Source: an uncultured Lachnospiraceae bacterium (GTDB lineage Bacteria > Bacillota > Clostridia > Lachnospirales > Lachnospiraceae). Taken from it: 53,832 bases of DNA. A program made the position numbers and the translations under genes. Positions 24,621-33,579 of this stretch are shown one piece after another. Location of the stretch: positions 1 through 53,832 of the forward strand of contig CAJTYJ010000024.1 of the NCBI GenBank assembly GCA_910583895.1. The letters are read 5' to 3'. The notes under the pieces were generated by a model. The model was given only the letters and a program-made list of their open reading frames with translations. It searched no databases and was not told the DNA's origin. How positions within the stretch are numbered: the first letter of the stretch is position 1; each line of letters starts with the position of its first letter.

Positions 24621-25487
24621 ATGATCGTGAATGCTGGAAATGTGGTGCTTTTGTTGATTCAGGAGACCTACGATACTCTGAGCAATTCGGAAAAGCAGGT
24701 GGCAGATTTCGTATTGGAACATGCGGATGAGACTGTGAATCTTACGGTGGCAAGCCTGTCCAGGAAGGTTCAGGTATCGGAGCCTACGGTGATTCGATTT
24801 TGCAGAAAGCTGAATTTCGGAGGCTATCAGGACTTCAAGATCGCTCTGGCAAGGGGGAGTGTGTATACTGAGGAGACTCTGAAGATTATCCACGAAGAAG
24901 TGAAGCCGCTGGATTCTTTGGAGGAGATTTCTGAAAAGGTGATGAACTCTCATACCATTGCCATGCAGCAGACATTTTCCATGATGAACTATCAGAAGCT
25001 AAGGCAGTTCCTTCAGTTGGTACAAAGCGCAGAACATCTGGACTTTTTCGGTCTTGGAGGATCCGGGACCGTGGCCATTGATGTGGAAAACAAGTTTATC
25101 CGGACCGGGATCAATACCCGGTGCTGCATCGATTCGCATATTCAGCTGATGTGGACGGCCCTTCGCAGGGAACAGGATGTGATCGTGATCTTCTCCAATT
25201 CCGGTGCTACCAGGCATTTTGCGGATGTCATGCGGCTTGCCCGGCGCAATGGCACAAAGCTGGTTTTGATTACATCCGGGAAGAATACGGCGCTCACGAA
25301 GCTGGCGGACCTTACCTTCCGGATTCATGCGAAAGAGACTTCTTATAAAAAGGAGCCTTCCAGCGCCCGGATTGCCATGCTGGCCATCATGGATGTGATC
25401 GTCACGGCCATCGCTCTGGACAAACAGGATACTTACATACACAACATTTATCAGACCAGAGAGGCATTAGAAGCGGAAAAATACTGA
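24621..25487 (+). CDS. MurR/RpiR-family transcriptional regulator
   Basis: 288-residue regulator. The N-terminal RpiR helix-turn-helix domain (about 1-80) includes LSNSEKQVADFVLEHADETV and SEPTVIRFCRKLNFGGYQDF. The C-terminal SIS sugar-phosphate-binding domain (about 125-260) has FFGLGGSGTVAIDVENKF and VIVIFSNSGATRHFADVMRLAR. The family senses phosphosugars and represses sugar or amino-sugar catabolic genes. GGAGGGGAG precedes the ATG. No sugar operon is adjacent, so its targets lie elsewhere. It is followed after 48 bp by an MgtC-type gene that may be co-transcribed. Confidence 0.92.
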   Translation: MIVNAGNVVLLLIQETYDTLSNSEKQVADFVLEHADETVNLTVASLSRKVQVSEPTVIRFCRKLNFGGYQDFKIALARGSVYTEETLKIIHEEVKPLDSLEEISEKVMNSHTIAMQQTFSMMNYQKLRQFLQLVQSAEHLDFFGLGGSGTVAIDVENKFIRTGINTRCCIDSHIQLMWTALRREQDVIVIFSNSGATRHFADVMRLARRNGTKLVLITSGKNTALTKLADLTFRIHAKETSYKKEPSSARIAMLAIMDVIVTAIALDKQDTYIHNIYQTREALEAEKY

Positions 25488-25535
25488 CGCGCTGTTTGTA
25501 CCAGAGAGTGAAACGTACAAAGGAGGTAAGGGCGG

Positions 25536-26216
25536 ATGTTTTTCCTGGATGTGTCGGCATGGACCTTACAGAATATCCTTATCCGGTTGACAGCAGCTAT
25601 GGTGCTGGGCGGTCTGATCGGCATTGACCGGGGAGGAAAACGAAGAGGCGGGGGTGCCAGGACGGACGCTGTAGTGTGCGTGGGTGCCGCCATCGTCATG
25701 ATGACCGGGCAGTGCATTGAGATCCGTTATCCAGGGGCGGCAGATCTGACCCGTATGGCATCTCAGGTAGTGAGCGGTGTGGGCTTTTTGGGAGCTGGAT
25801 CCATCATGGTGTCCGGCCATCAGGTCAAGGGTCTGACTTCTGCGGCAGGGATCTGGATCTGTGCGTGCATCGGACTTGCCGTGGGCATCGGTTTTCTGGA
25901 TGGAGCAATTTTGACAACGGTCATTCTTCTGGCCGGTCTGCATATACTGCCTCTGGTGGAAGAAAGACTTTACCAGTATTCCCGCTATGTGATTTTGTAT
26001 GTGGAGGCAGATGAGGGCGGTACTTCTGCAGAATTTCTGCATCGTCTGAAGATGGACGGCTGCAAAGTAGACCGCTTTGACGTGGATAAATCCGGTGCAG
26101 GCATGCAGTCATTTACGATTTTGACCACGATCCGTCTGCCCCGGGATTTAAAAAGAGATGAATATATCGAAGAGCTGTATCGGATTCAGGGGATCCGATC
26201 CATTGATATGATGTAA
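25536..26216 (+). CDS. MgtC/SapB-family membrane protein
   Basis: 226-residue inner-membrane protein with about four N-terminal helices and a soluble C-terminal ACT-like domain (from about 150). The MgtC signature is clear: AAMVLGGLIGIDR, GARTDAVVCVGAA, then MASQVVSGVGFLGAGSIM. In pathogens MgtC is linked to survival in low magnesium and modulation of the F-type ATPase. The role in commensal Firmicutes is less clear. AAAGGAGG precedes the ATG with slightly long spacing. A strong terminator follows. Confidence 0.92.
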   Translation: MFFLDVSAWTLQNILIRLTAAMVLGGLIGIDRGGKRRGGGARTDAVVCVGAAIVMMTGQCIEIRYPGAADLTRMASQVVSGVGFLGAGSIMVSGHQVKGLTSAAGIWICACIGLAVGIGFLDGAILTTVILLAGLHILPLVEERLYQYSRYVILYVEADEGGTSAEFLHRLKMDGCKVDRFDVDKSGAGMQSFTILTTIRLPRDLKRDEYIEELYRIQGIRSIDMM

Positions 26217-26223
26217 AAGGCGG

Positions 26224-26263
26224 AAAAAGAGCCACCCGACAAAAGTGTCGGCTGGCTCTTTTT
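26224..26263 (+). terminator. Terminator after the MgtC-family gene
   Basis: AAAAAGAGCCA/TGGCTCTTTTT outer stem with inner CCGAC/GTCGG pairs. The A-run and T-run make it usable from both directions, so it may also serve the minus-strand XRE gene. Confidence 0.85.
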
Positions 26264-26303
26264 GTTGTCTGCCTGATGTCCGGTGACACAATCCTTCTTT
26301 CGG

Positions 26304-26639
26304 TCACAGTTTGTCCGAGATCTCTGCCAGGGCTTTGATGATTGTCAGATATCGGTCATATTGATAGGAACCCTGCTTTTTCACAGAGGCAATGATATTG
26401 CCGATGACCGGGTCGATTCCGGGCAGCTCATCCTGCAGGAGATAGTCGGCGCTCAGGTTCAGCGCTTCGCAGACGGACACCAGCGTCTCCAAAGACATCT
26501 TCCGGCTGCCTCTTTCGATATGGCCCAAAAAAGAAACGGAAAGGCCGCACTGCTCTGCCAGCTCTAGCTGGGACAGGCCAAGGGATTGCCTGGCATTTCG
26601 GATCCGACCGCCCATGGCAGTATAATCAATGTTTTTCAT
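26304..26639 (-). CDS. XRE-family transcriptional regulator
   Basis: 111-residue regulator with an N-terminal Cro/C1 helix-turn-helix (about 8-63): IRNARQSLGLSQLELAEQCG, then VSFLGHIERGSRKMSLETL. The remainder is short and helical, without a recognised sensor domain. Translation probably starts at 26639 (MKNIDYTAMG), since GGGGTG lies 8 bases upstream. An in-frame GTG three codons earlier is an alternative. It is divergent from the 40-residue membrane peptide, with a shared 100-bp promoter region, so it may regulate that transcript. Confidence 0.88.
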   Translation of the reverse strand: MKNIDYTAMGGRIRNARQSLGLSQLELAEQCGLSVSFLGHIERGSRKMSLETLVSVCEALNLSADYLLQDELPGIDPVIGNIIASVKKQGSYQYDRYLTIIKALAEISDKL

Positions 26640-26676
26640 TCGTATCACCCCTATTTATATTATGATAAAAAGTGCA

Positions 26677-26705
26677 TTGCAAATATTGACTAATAGAATT
26701 ATAAT
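26677..26705 (+). promoter_or_regulatory. Sigma-A promoter of the 40-residue membrane peptide
   Basis: TTGCAA (26677-26682), 17-bp spacer, perfect TATAAT (26700-26705). Confidence 0.7.
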
Positions 26706-26741
26706 GTGACTATAAGAAGCACAAATGAGAAGGGTGGAAGG

Positions 26742-26864
26742 ATGTGGATCTGGGTTTTCGTCTTTATAACATATGTTATTGCCAGAAGGAGGAACTGGGG
26801 AATCAGTGAATGGCTGGAAATTGTCCTGGCAGCGGCCTGTCTGTTCTTTTTCTTCCATATATAA
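26742..26864 (+). CDS. 40-residue single-pass membrane peptide
   Basis: ATG at 26742 follows AAGGGTGGAAGG and opens a 40-codon frame: a hydrophobic start (WIWVFVFITYVIA), a basic turn (RRR), then SEWLEIVLAAACLFFFFHI. That is one or two membrane segments split by an Arg cluster. It has its own consensus promoter, is divergent from the XRE regulator, and lies 93 bp upstream of the thioesterase. Function unknown. Coding status rests on the promoter, ribosome site and membrane-like composition. Confidence 0.55.
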   Translation: MWIWVFVFITYVIARRRNWGISEWLEIVLAAACLFFFFHI

Positions 26865-26957
26865 AGTTGTTGTGGATTTTTATGGATTGTGTGATTATAA
26901 TGGAGACAGATGCTTCCGGTGGATTCGATCCGGGGCATCTGGAAAAGAGGAGAACAT

Positions 26958-27665
26958 ATGTACGAGTACAACAGCCGGGTTCGGCTGACAGAGGTGGACC
27001 AGAATCAGAAGATGACGCTGACAGGGATTTTAAATGCTTTTCAGGACTGCAGCATCTTTCACTCGGAGGATCTGGGCGTGGGGCTTTTGCACCTGGAAGG
27101 AAAAAAGCGGATGTGGGTGCTGCGTTCCTGGGATATCCGGATCTTTCGCCGGCCGGTCCTGGCAGAACATATCCGGGTGGGAACCTGGCCCTGCGCCTTT
27201 GGGAAGGTAACCGGACAGCGGAATTTCCGCCTTTTAGATGACCGGGGGGAGCTGGCAGCCTGCGGAGATTCTTCCTGGGTCTACATGGACACTGAGCGGA
27301 TGCGCCCGGCCCGGGTCGAGGAGGAGATTCGCCTTGCCTATCAGATGGAACCACGTCTTTCCCTGTTTGGGGAGCAGGAAGCCATCGCAGTGCCTGAGAA
27401 GTTTACAGAGGAGGAATCCTTTGTCATTCACGCCCGGCATCTGGACGTAAACCATCATGTGAACAACGGACAATATGTCCGGTTTGCAGCAGAATATCTG
27501 CCGGAAGGCTTTCGAATCGGCCGGATGCGGGCAGAGTATAAAAAGTCAGCCGTTTTAAATGACCGGATCTGTCCGTGTGTCAGCACCGAAAAGGATCTGT
27601 GCACCATACTTTTTAAAGATGCATCCGGCAAACTTTATACAATCATCGAATTCAGACAGGAGTAA
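26958..27665 (+). CDS. Acyl-ACP thioesterase family protein
   Basis: 235-residue double-hotdog thioesterase that would release fatty acids from acyl carrier protein. The N-terminal hotdog carries YNSRVRLTEVDQNQKMTLTG and RMWVLRSWDIRIFRRPVL. The second hotdog has ARHLDVNHHVNNGQYVRF, matching the conserved 'D.N.H.NN..Y' active-site block. AAGAGGAG precedes the ATG at 26958; upstream codons are unsupported. It ends 5 bp before cvfB, so the two are probably co-transcribed. Confidence 0.9.
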   Translation: MYEYNSRVRLTEVDQNQKMTLTGILNAFQDCSIFHSEDLGVGLLHLEGKKRMWVLRSWDIRIFRRPVLAEHIRVGTWPCAFGKVTGQRNFRLLDDRGELAACGDSSWVYMDTERMRPARVEEEIRLAYQMEPRLSLFGEQEAIAVPEKFTEEESFVIHARHLDVNHHVNNGQYVRFAAEYLPEGFRIGRMRAEYKKSAVLNDRICPCVSTEKDLCTILFKDASGKLYTIIEFRQE

Positions 27666-27670
27666 TATAC

Positions 27671-28501
27671 ATGGAATTAGGAAAGATACAGGTACTGAAG
27701 GTGGCAAAGCAGGTAGATTTTGGAGTCTATCTGGCAGAGGAGCAAAATGCAGCGGAACGGGTGCTCCTTCCTAAAAAGCAGGTGCCGCAAGGGGCACAGA
27801 CAGGGGATGAGATAGAAGTCTTTCTCTATAAAGACTCACAGGACCGTCTGATCGCCACGACTGCGAAGCCGAAGCTTACCCTGGGTGAGATCGGAAGACT
27901 GACGGTGAAAGAAGTGGGGAAGATCGGAGCATTTTTGGACTGGGGATTGGAAAAGGATCTGTTTTTGCCGTTTCGCCAGCAGACGAAGCGGGTCCGTCCC
28001 GGGGAATCGTGTCTGGTGGGGGTCTACACAGACAAAAGCGACCGGCTGTGTGCCACGATGAACGTATATGATTATCTGCGCAGGGACAGCCCCTATGAGA
28101 AAGAGGATCATGTGTCCGGAGTGGTCTATCAGATCAGCCGGAATTTTGGAGCTTTTGTGGCGGTGGATGACTGTTACTCCGGTCTGATACCCGGCCGGGA
28201 ATTTTTTGGACAGGTATCTGTGGGAGAACAGATTGAGGCCAGGGTCACAGGGGTGAAGCCGGACGGCAAGCTGGATCTGAGCGTCCGGGAAAAGGGATAT
28301 CTGCAGATCAATACGGACGCGGAGGCAGTTATGCAGGTCATCGAGGCGTTTGACGGTGTACTGCCATTTAATGATAAGGCGTCGCCGGAAGTGATCAAAC
28401 GGGAGTTTTCTTTGAGTAAAAACGCGTTTAAAAGGGCAGTCGGGCATCTTCTGAAAGAAGGGCGTATCGAAATTACGGAAAAAAGTATCCGGAAATTATA
28501 G
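27671..28501 (+). CDS. cvfB: S1-domain RNA-binding protein, CvfB family
   Basis: 276-residue protein of the CvfB/YitL type. It has tandem S1-like OB domains (QVDFGVYLAEE near the start, IGAFLDWGLEKDLFLPF around 85-100, FGAFVAVDDCYSGLIP around 155-170) and a C-terminal winged helix (IKREFSLSKNAFKRAVGHLL). CvfB in Staphylococcus binds RNA and affects virulence-gene expression. AGGAGT precedes the ATG. An AT-rich 11-bp inverted repeat follows the gene. Confidence 0.92.
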   Translation: MELGKIQVLKVAKQVDFGVYLAEEQNAAERVLLPKKQVPQGAQTGDEIEVFLYKDSQDRLIATTAKPKLTLGEIGRLTVKEVGKIGAFLDWGLEKDLFLPFRQQTKRVRPGESCLVGVYTDKSDRLCATMNVYDYLRRDSPYEKEDHVSGVVYQISRNFGAFVAVDDCYSGLIPGREFFGQVSVGEQIEARVTGVKPDGKLDLSVREKGYLQINTDAEAVMQVIEAFDGVLPFNDKASPEVIKREFSLSKNAFKRAVGHLLKEGRIEITEKSIRKL

Positions 28502-28518
28502 GTTTTTCAGAGGAATAA

Positions 28519-28543
28519 AATTATTTTGATTATCAAAATAATT
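28519..28543. repeat. AT-rich inverted repeat after cvfB
   Basis: AATTATTTTGA and TCAAAATAATT are perfect complements around TTA. No GC core and no separate T-run, so an operator or weak terminator are both possible. Confidence 0.5.
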
Positions 28544-28645
28544 AAAAGTGACAAAAAGAAAGAAAGGCCTGCACTGTCAAAAGACAAGATGAACAAATCC
28601 GGAAAGGGAGAAAAAGTACTTCTGCAAAAATTGGAAAAAAACCAC

Positions 28646-28674
28646 TTGCAATTTTGAAAAGACTTGCGTATAAT
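28646..28674 (+). promoter_or_regulatory. Promoter of the 77-residue conserved gene
   Basis: TTGCAA (28646-28651), 17-bp spacer, perfect TATAAT (28669-28674), 34 bp before the ATG. Confidence 0.75.
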
Positions 28675-28707
28675 TGGGGGCGTAAAGAAGGAAAGGAGAT
28701 TAAGAAC

Positions 28708-28941
28708 ATGAAAGTACAGAACATTAAAGACGTGAACAAATTTTTTGAAGTAGTAGACAGCTGTGCAGGGAAAGTAGAATTAGTTACCGGTGAAGGAGAC
28801 AGACTGAATCTGAAGTCCAAGCTTTGTCAGTATGTGTCTCTGGCTAATATTTTCTCCAATGGTGAGATTCCGGAGCTGGAGATCATCGCGTACGAGAAAG
28901 AGGACATCGACAAGCTTTTGAACTTCATGATCAATGGCTAG
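28708..28941 (+). CDS. Conserved 77-residue protein, unknown function
   Basis: Starts MKVQNIKDVNKFFEVVDSCA, with AAGGAG 9 bases upstream. The sequence (VELVTGEGDRLNLKSKLCQY, then VSLANIFSNGEIPELEIIAY) looks like a compact alpha-beta fold with an acidic C-terminal helix. I recall near-identical proteins as monocistronic genes across Lachnospiraceae, without assigned function. It has its own consensus promoter and terminator, which suggests strong independent expression. Confidence 0.85.
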   Translation: MKVQNIKDVNKFFEVVDSCAGKVELVTGEGDRLNLKSKLCQYVSLANIFSNGEIPELEIIAYEKEDIDKLLNFMING

Positions 28942-28959
28942 ACTATAAGAAAGACTGGA

Positions 28960-28989
28960 AGCGCTTCCTGAGGGAGGCGCTCTTTTTTT
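28960..28989 (+). terminator. Terminator after the 77-residue gene
   Basis: AGCGCTTCC pairs with GGAGGCGCT (one wobble) around TGAG, followed by a T7 run. Confidence 0.9.
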
Positions 28990-29073
28990 GCCTTGCGTAT
29001 CTATTTCTTTCTTTATGATTTTGCAGAGATCGGTTATAATAGAGGGCATCAGGAAGAATGGGGGAAAATACCG

Positions 29074-32000
29074 ATGAGTTTTGTACATCTGCATGTACAT
29101 ACAGAATACAGTCTGCTGGACGGTTCCAACAAGATCAAAGAGTATGTGTCCCGGGTGAAAGAACTTGGGATGGACAGTGCGGCCATCACAGACCATGGAG
29201 TGATGTATGGCGTGATTGATTTTTATAAGGAAGCAAAAGCCCAGGGGATCCGTCCCATCTTAGGATGCGAAGTCTATGTGGCGCCAAATTCCCGTTTTGA
29301 CAAGGAGACTTCAGGAGGGGAGGACCGATATTATCATCTGGTCTTGCTGGCAGAGAATCAGGAGGGTTACCAGAACCTGATGAAAATCGTGTCTGTGGGC
29401 TTCACAGAAGGCTTTTACTATCGCCCCCGGGTGGATAAGGAGATCTTAAGAAAATACCATGAGGGGATCATAGCTCTGAGTGCCTGTCTGGCCGGTGAGG
29501 TTCAGCGGGAGATTTTAAAAGGGCAGTATGAGAAAGCCTGTCAGGTAGCGGCGGAGTACGAGGAGATCTTTGGCAAAGGAAACTTTTTTCTGGAACTGCA
29601 GGATCATGGGATTCCGGAGCAAAAACAGGTAAATCAGGCACTTCTGCGCATGAGCCGGGAGCTTTCCATGGATCTGGTGGCCACCAACGATGTGCATTAT
29701 ACCTATGAGGAGGATGTAAAACCTCATGATATCCTGCTATGTCTGCAGACCGGCAAGCGGCTGGCGGATGAGGACCGGATGCGCTACGAAGGGGGCCAGT
29801 ATTATGTAAAATCTCCCGAAGAGATGGAGCAGCTTTTTCCCTATATTCCCCAGGCTGTTTTGAATACCCAGAAGATCGCTGACCGCTGCAATGTGGAGAT
29901 CGAGTTTGGGGTGACGAAGCTGCCCAGATTTGATGTGCCAGAAGGTTACACTTCCTGGGAATATTTAAATGAGCTTTGCTGCCAGGGACTGAAAGAACGC
30001 TATCCGAAAGACAGCAAAGAATTAAAAGAACAGCTGACCTATGAGCTTTCCATCATACAGAAGATGGGATATGTAGATTATTTTCTGATCGTGTGGGACT
30101 TTATCCGATATGCGAGGGATCACGGGATCGCGGTGGGACCCGGCAGGGGTTCCGCTGCAGGCAGCCTTGTATCCTATACGCTTGGCATCACCAACATTGA
30201 TCCAGTCCGATACCAGCTTCTCTTCGAACGTTTTCTGAACCCGGAGCGGATATCCATGCCGGATATTGACATTGATTTCTGCTTCGAGAGGCGACAGGAA
30301 GTCATCGACTATGTGGTCCGTAAATACGGCAAGGAGCGGGTGGTGCAGATCGTCACTTTTGGTACCCTGGCTGCCAGAGGTGTACTGCGTGACGTGGGAC
30401 GGGTTATGGGCCTTCCCTATGCTTTTGTGGCATCCATCGCCAAGATGGTTCCCCAGGAGCTGAACATCACCCTGAACAAGGCTCTGGACATGAATCCGGA
30501 GTTTCGAACGCTCTATGAGACCAACGACCAGGTGAAGGAGCTTGTGGATATGTCCAAAAGGCTGGAAGGCCTTCCGAGACACACCTCCATGCATGCTGCC
30601 GGCGTGGTGATCAGCCAGAAGGACGTGGTGGAGTATGTGCCTTTGTCCAGAGCCCAGGACGGTTCTCTTACCACGCAGTTTACGATGACCACCTTAGAGG
30701 AACTGGGGCTTCTGAAGATGGATTTTCTGGGACTTCGGACGTTGACGGTCATACAAAATGCCGTGAAACTTGTGGAAAAAAGCAAGCAGATAAAGATTGA
30801 TATGGATCATGTGGACTTTGACGACAAGGCGGTGTTAGACTCTCTTGGAACCGGCAGGACTGACGGCGTGTTCCAGCTGGAAAGTGCCGGCATGAAAGGC
30901 TTTATCAAGGAGTTAAAGCCAAAAAGTCTGGAAGATATCATAGCGGGAATCTCGCTGTACCGCCCGGGGCCTATGGACTTTATTCCCCAGTATATCCGGG
31001 GAAAAAATCATCCGGAGACCATCACCTATGACTGCCCGGAACTGGAATCCATCCTGGAACCAACCTATGGCTGCATCGTCTATCAGGAACAGGTTATGCA
31101 GATCGTTCAGAAGCTGGCCGGTTATACCCTTGGAAGAAGCGACCTTCTGCGCCGGGCCATGTCCAAGAAAAAAGCGGCGGTTATGCAAAAAGAGCGCCAG
31201 AGTTTTGTCTACGGCAATGAGGAAGAGCAGGTGCCTGGCTGTATCAAAAGGGGAATTTCGGAGTCGACAGCCAACAAGATCTATGATGAGATGATTGATT
31301 TTGCCAAATATGCTTTTAATAAATCCCATGCGGCGGCCTATGCGGTAGTGGCCTATCAGACGGCCTGGCTGAAATATTATTATCCGGTGGAATTTATGGC
31401 GGCTCTTATGACTTCTGTCATTGATAACTCTTCAAAGGTATCCGAGTACATCGTCACCTGCCGTCAGATGGGGATCGGGATCCTGCCTCCGGATGTCAAT
31501 GAAAGCGAAGCAGTATTTTCTGTATCGGAAGGCGGTATCCGTTATGGCCTAAACGCCATCAAGAGTGTGGGCAGACCTGTACTGGAAGAATTGATGAAAG
31601 AGCGGGAAGCAGGCGGCCCCTTTGTCAGTCTGAGTGACTTTGTGGAGCGGGTATCCGGAAAGGAGATCAATAAAAGGACGATCGAGAGTTTTATCAAGTC
31701 CGGTGCCTTTGACAGTTTTTTGGAGAACCGCAGACAGATGATGATGACCTACGGGTCAATCATGGACCAGGTGGCGCAGAAGCGAAAGACGGAGCTGGCG
31801 GGACAGATGAGCCTTTTTGATTTTGCGGCGGAGGAGGACAAGGCAGCTTTTCGGATCAAAGTGCCCAAGGTATCCGAGTATTCGAAAGAAGATCTGCTGG
31901 CTTTTGAAAAAGAGGTCCTGGGCTTCTACATCAGCGGCCATCCGCTGGAAGCCTATGAGGAACAGTGGAGAAGAAACATCACCCATGTGTCCACAGACTT

Positions 32001-32556
32001 TTATCCGCCCGAGGAGGGAGAGCAGTCCAGGATCCGGGACGGAGAGAGGGCGGTGATCGGCGGTATGATCACTGCCAGGACAGTAAAGCCCACAAAGACC
32101 AACCAGATGATGGCTTTTATTACGTTGGAGGACCTGGTGGGGACGGTGGAAGTGATCATCTTTCCCAGAGATTATGAAAAGAATGCAAAGCTTCTGAATC
32201 TGGATTCCAAGGTGTTCGTAAGCGGACGGATTTCTGCCGAGGAGGAACGGGCCAGTAAGCTGATCCTGGAACATCTGTCCTTCTTCGAGACGGTGAAAAA
32301 AGAACTGTGGATACAGTTTCCCAGTCTGGCGGAATATGAACGCCGGGAGAAGGAACTGCACCAGGCGCTTCTGGACAGTGAAGGAGAAGACCAGGTGATT
32401 CTCTATGTGAAAAAGGAAAAGATGAAAAAAGTACTTCCGGCAAACCGCAATGTATCGGTGAATCAGGAGCTCCTGGCGCGTCTGTACGGACAATTCGGAG
32501 AGGAAAATGTAAAAGCTGTGGAGAAGCATATTGAAAATACAGCCAAAATGCATTAA
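29074..32556 (+). CDS. dnaE: DNA polymerase III alpha subunit DnaE
   Basis: Replicative C-family polymerase, 1160 residues. The N-terminal PHP domain has FVHLHVHTEYSLLDG and TDHGVMYG. The palm carries GPGRGSAAGSLVSY and the metal-binding PDIDIDF. The finger/thumb region has FQLESAGMKGFIKELKP and LYRPGPMDFIPQYI, and the beta-clamp region includes QMSLFDF. An OB domain near the C-terminus contains VIGGMITARTVKP. In Firmicutes DnaE works with PolC. The start at 29074 matches the family; 27 upstream codons are ignored. A TATAAT at 29035-29040 may be its -10. Confidence 0.96.
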   Translation: MSFVHLHVHTEYSLLDGSNKIKEYVSRVKELGMDSAAITDHGVMYGVIDFYKEAKAQGIRPILGCEVYVAPNSRFDKETSGGEDRYYHLVLLAENQEGYQNLMKIVSVGFTEGFYYRPRVDKEILRKYHEGIIALSACLAGEVQREILKGQYEKACQVAAEYEEIFGKGNFFLELQDHGIPEQKQVNQALLRMSRELSMDLVATNDVHYTYEEDVKPHDILLCLQTGKRLADEDRMRYEGGQYYVKSPEEMEQLFPYIPQAVLNTQKIADRCNVEIEFGVTKLPRFDVPEGYTSWEYLNELCCQGLKERYPKDSKELKEQLTYELSIIQKMGYVDYFLIVWDFIRYARDHGIAVGPGRGSAAGSLVSYTLGITNIDPVRYQLLFERFLNPERISMPDIDIDFCFERRQEVIDYVVRKYGKERVVQIVTFGTLAARGVLRDVGRVMGLPYAFVASIAKMVPQELNITLNKALDMNPEFRTLYETNDQVKELVDMSKRLEGLPRHTSMHAAGVVISQKDVVEYVPLSRAQDGSLTTQFTMTTLEELGLLKMDFLGLRTLTVIQNAVKLVEKSKQIKIDMDHVDFDDKAVLDSLGTGRTDGVFQLESAGMKGFIKELKPKSLEDIIAGISLYRPGPMDFIPQYIRGKNHPETITYDCPELESILEPTYGCIVYQEQVMQIVQKLAGYTLGRSDLLRRAMSKKKAAVMQKERQSFVYGNEEEQVPGCIKRGISESTANKIYDEMIDFAKYAFNKSHAAAYAVVAYQTAWLKYYYPVEFMAALMTSVIDNSSKVSEYIVTCRQMGIGILPPDVNESEAVFSVSEGGIRYGLNAIKSVGRPVLEELMKEREAGGPFVSLSDFVERVSGKEINKRTIESFIKSGAFDSFLENRRQMMMTYGSIMDQVAQKRKTELAGQMSLFDFAAEEDKAAFRIKVPKVSEYSKEDLLAFEKEVLGFYISGHPLEAYEEQWRRNITHVSTDFYPPEEGEQSRIRDGERAVIGGMITARTVKPTKTNQMMAFITLEDLVGTVEVIIFPRDYEKNAKLLNLDSKVFVSGRISAEEERASKLILEHLSFFETVKKELWIQFPSLAEYERREKELHQALLDSEGEDQVILYVKKEKMKKVLPANRNVSVNQELLARLYGQFGEENVKAVEKHIENTAKMH

Positions 32557-32604
32557 AATTATTTAGGAAAGGCAGCATACCAAACATTTTTCTGGAGGAG
32601 AACC

Positions 32605-33579
32605 ATGGCAAAAGAAATGAACACAATTGGGGTTTTGACAAGCGGCGGAGATGCGCCGGGTATGAATGCAGCGATCCGTGCTGTAGTAAGAAAAGCATGT
32701 GCGAACGGCAAAAAAGTAAAAGGAATCCGCAGGGGCTATCAGGGCCTTCTGGAAGAAGACATCGTCGATATGAGCCGGGAGTCGGTCAGCGATATCCTGG
32801 ATCAGGGCGGCACGATTCTGTTTACGGCCCGCTGTTCGGAGTTCCGCACGGAAGAAGGGCAGAAAAAAGGTGCAGATATCTGTAAAAAACATGGGATTGA
32901 CGGTCTGGTGGTGATCGGCGGAGACGGTTCCTTTGCAGGTGCGCAGAAGCTGGCGTCTTTTGGTGTCAATACGGTGGGGGTTCCCGGGACCATTGACCTG
33001 GATATTGCCTGTACGGATTACAGCATCGGTTTTGATACGGCGGTGAATACGGCTATGGATGCCATCGACAAAGTGCGTGATACTTCCACTTCCCATGAGC
33101 GCTGCAGTATCATTGAGGTAATGGGAAGAGATGCAGGATACATCGCTCTTTGGAGCGGCATCGCCAACGGTGCAGAAGATATTCTGATTCCGGAAGTGTA
33201 TAACTATGACGAACAGAAGATCATCAACGACATCATCCGGAACCGGAAACTTGGGAAAAAACATTACATTATCATCAATGCCGAGGGGATTGGCCATTCT
33301 ACTTCCATGGCCAGGAGAATCGAGGCGGCCACCGGTATGGAGACCAGAGCCACGATTCTGGGCTACATGCAGCGGGGCGGCAATCCCACCTGCCGGGACC
33401 GCGTCTATGCGACAATGATGGGCAGTCTGGCAGTGGATCTGCTCTGTGACGGAAAGTCCAACCGGGTGGTGGGTTATAAGAACGGAGAGTTTACAGATTT
33501 TGATATTGATGAGGCTCTTGCCATGAAAAAGACGGTATCCCCGTATATGATGCATGTGGCGATGGATATGTCGAAGTAA
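32605..33579 (+). CDS. pfkA: ATP-dependent 6-phosphofructokinase
   Basis: Phosphorylates fructose-6-phosphate to fructose-1,6-bisphosphate in glycolysis. The 324-residue protein has IGVLTSGGDAPGMNAAIRAV, VIGGDGSFAGA and VPGTIDLDIACTDYSIGF. Gly rather than Asp in GGDGS, and PGTID rather than PKTID, indicate ATP rather than pyrophosphate specificity. The usual PGTIDND motif reads PGTIDLD here; the catalytic Asp before it is kept. CTGGAGGAG precedes the ATG. It overlaps the methyltransferase start by one base (TAATG). Confidence 0.95.
   Translation: MAKEMNTIGVLTSGGDAPGMNAAIRAVVRKACANGKKVKGIRRGYQGLLEEDIVDMSRESVSDILDQGGTILFTARCSEFRTEEGQKKGADICKKHGIDGLVVIGGDGSFAGAQKLASFGVNTVGVPGTIDLDIACTDYSIGFDTAVNTAMDAIDKVRDTSTSHERCSIIEVMGRDAGYIALWSGIANGAEDILIPEVYNYDEQKIINDIIRNRKLGKKHYIIINAEGIGHSTSMARRIEAATGMETRATILGYMQRGGNPTCRDRVYATMMGSLAVDLLCDGKSNRVVGYKNGEFTDFDIDEALAMKKTVSPYMMHVAMDMSK

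Noticed and set aside
32985..33010. PfkA motif PGTIDLD instead of PGTIDND
   Set aside because: I recall this substitution in Lachnospiraceae enzymes. The catalytic Asp and ATP-type residues are kept, so no loss of function is claimed.
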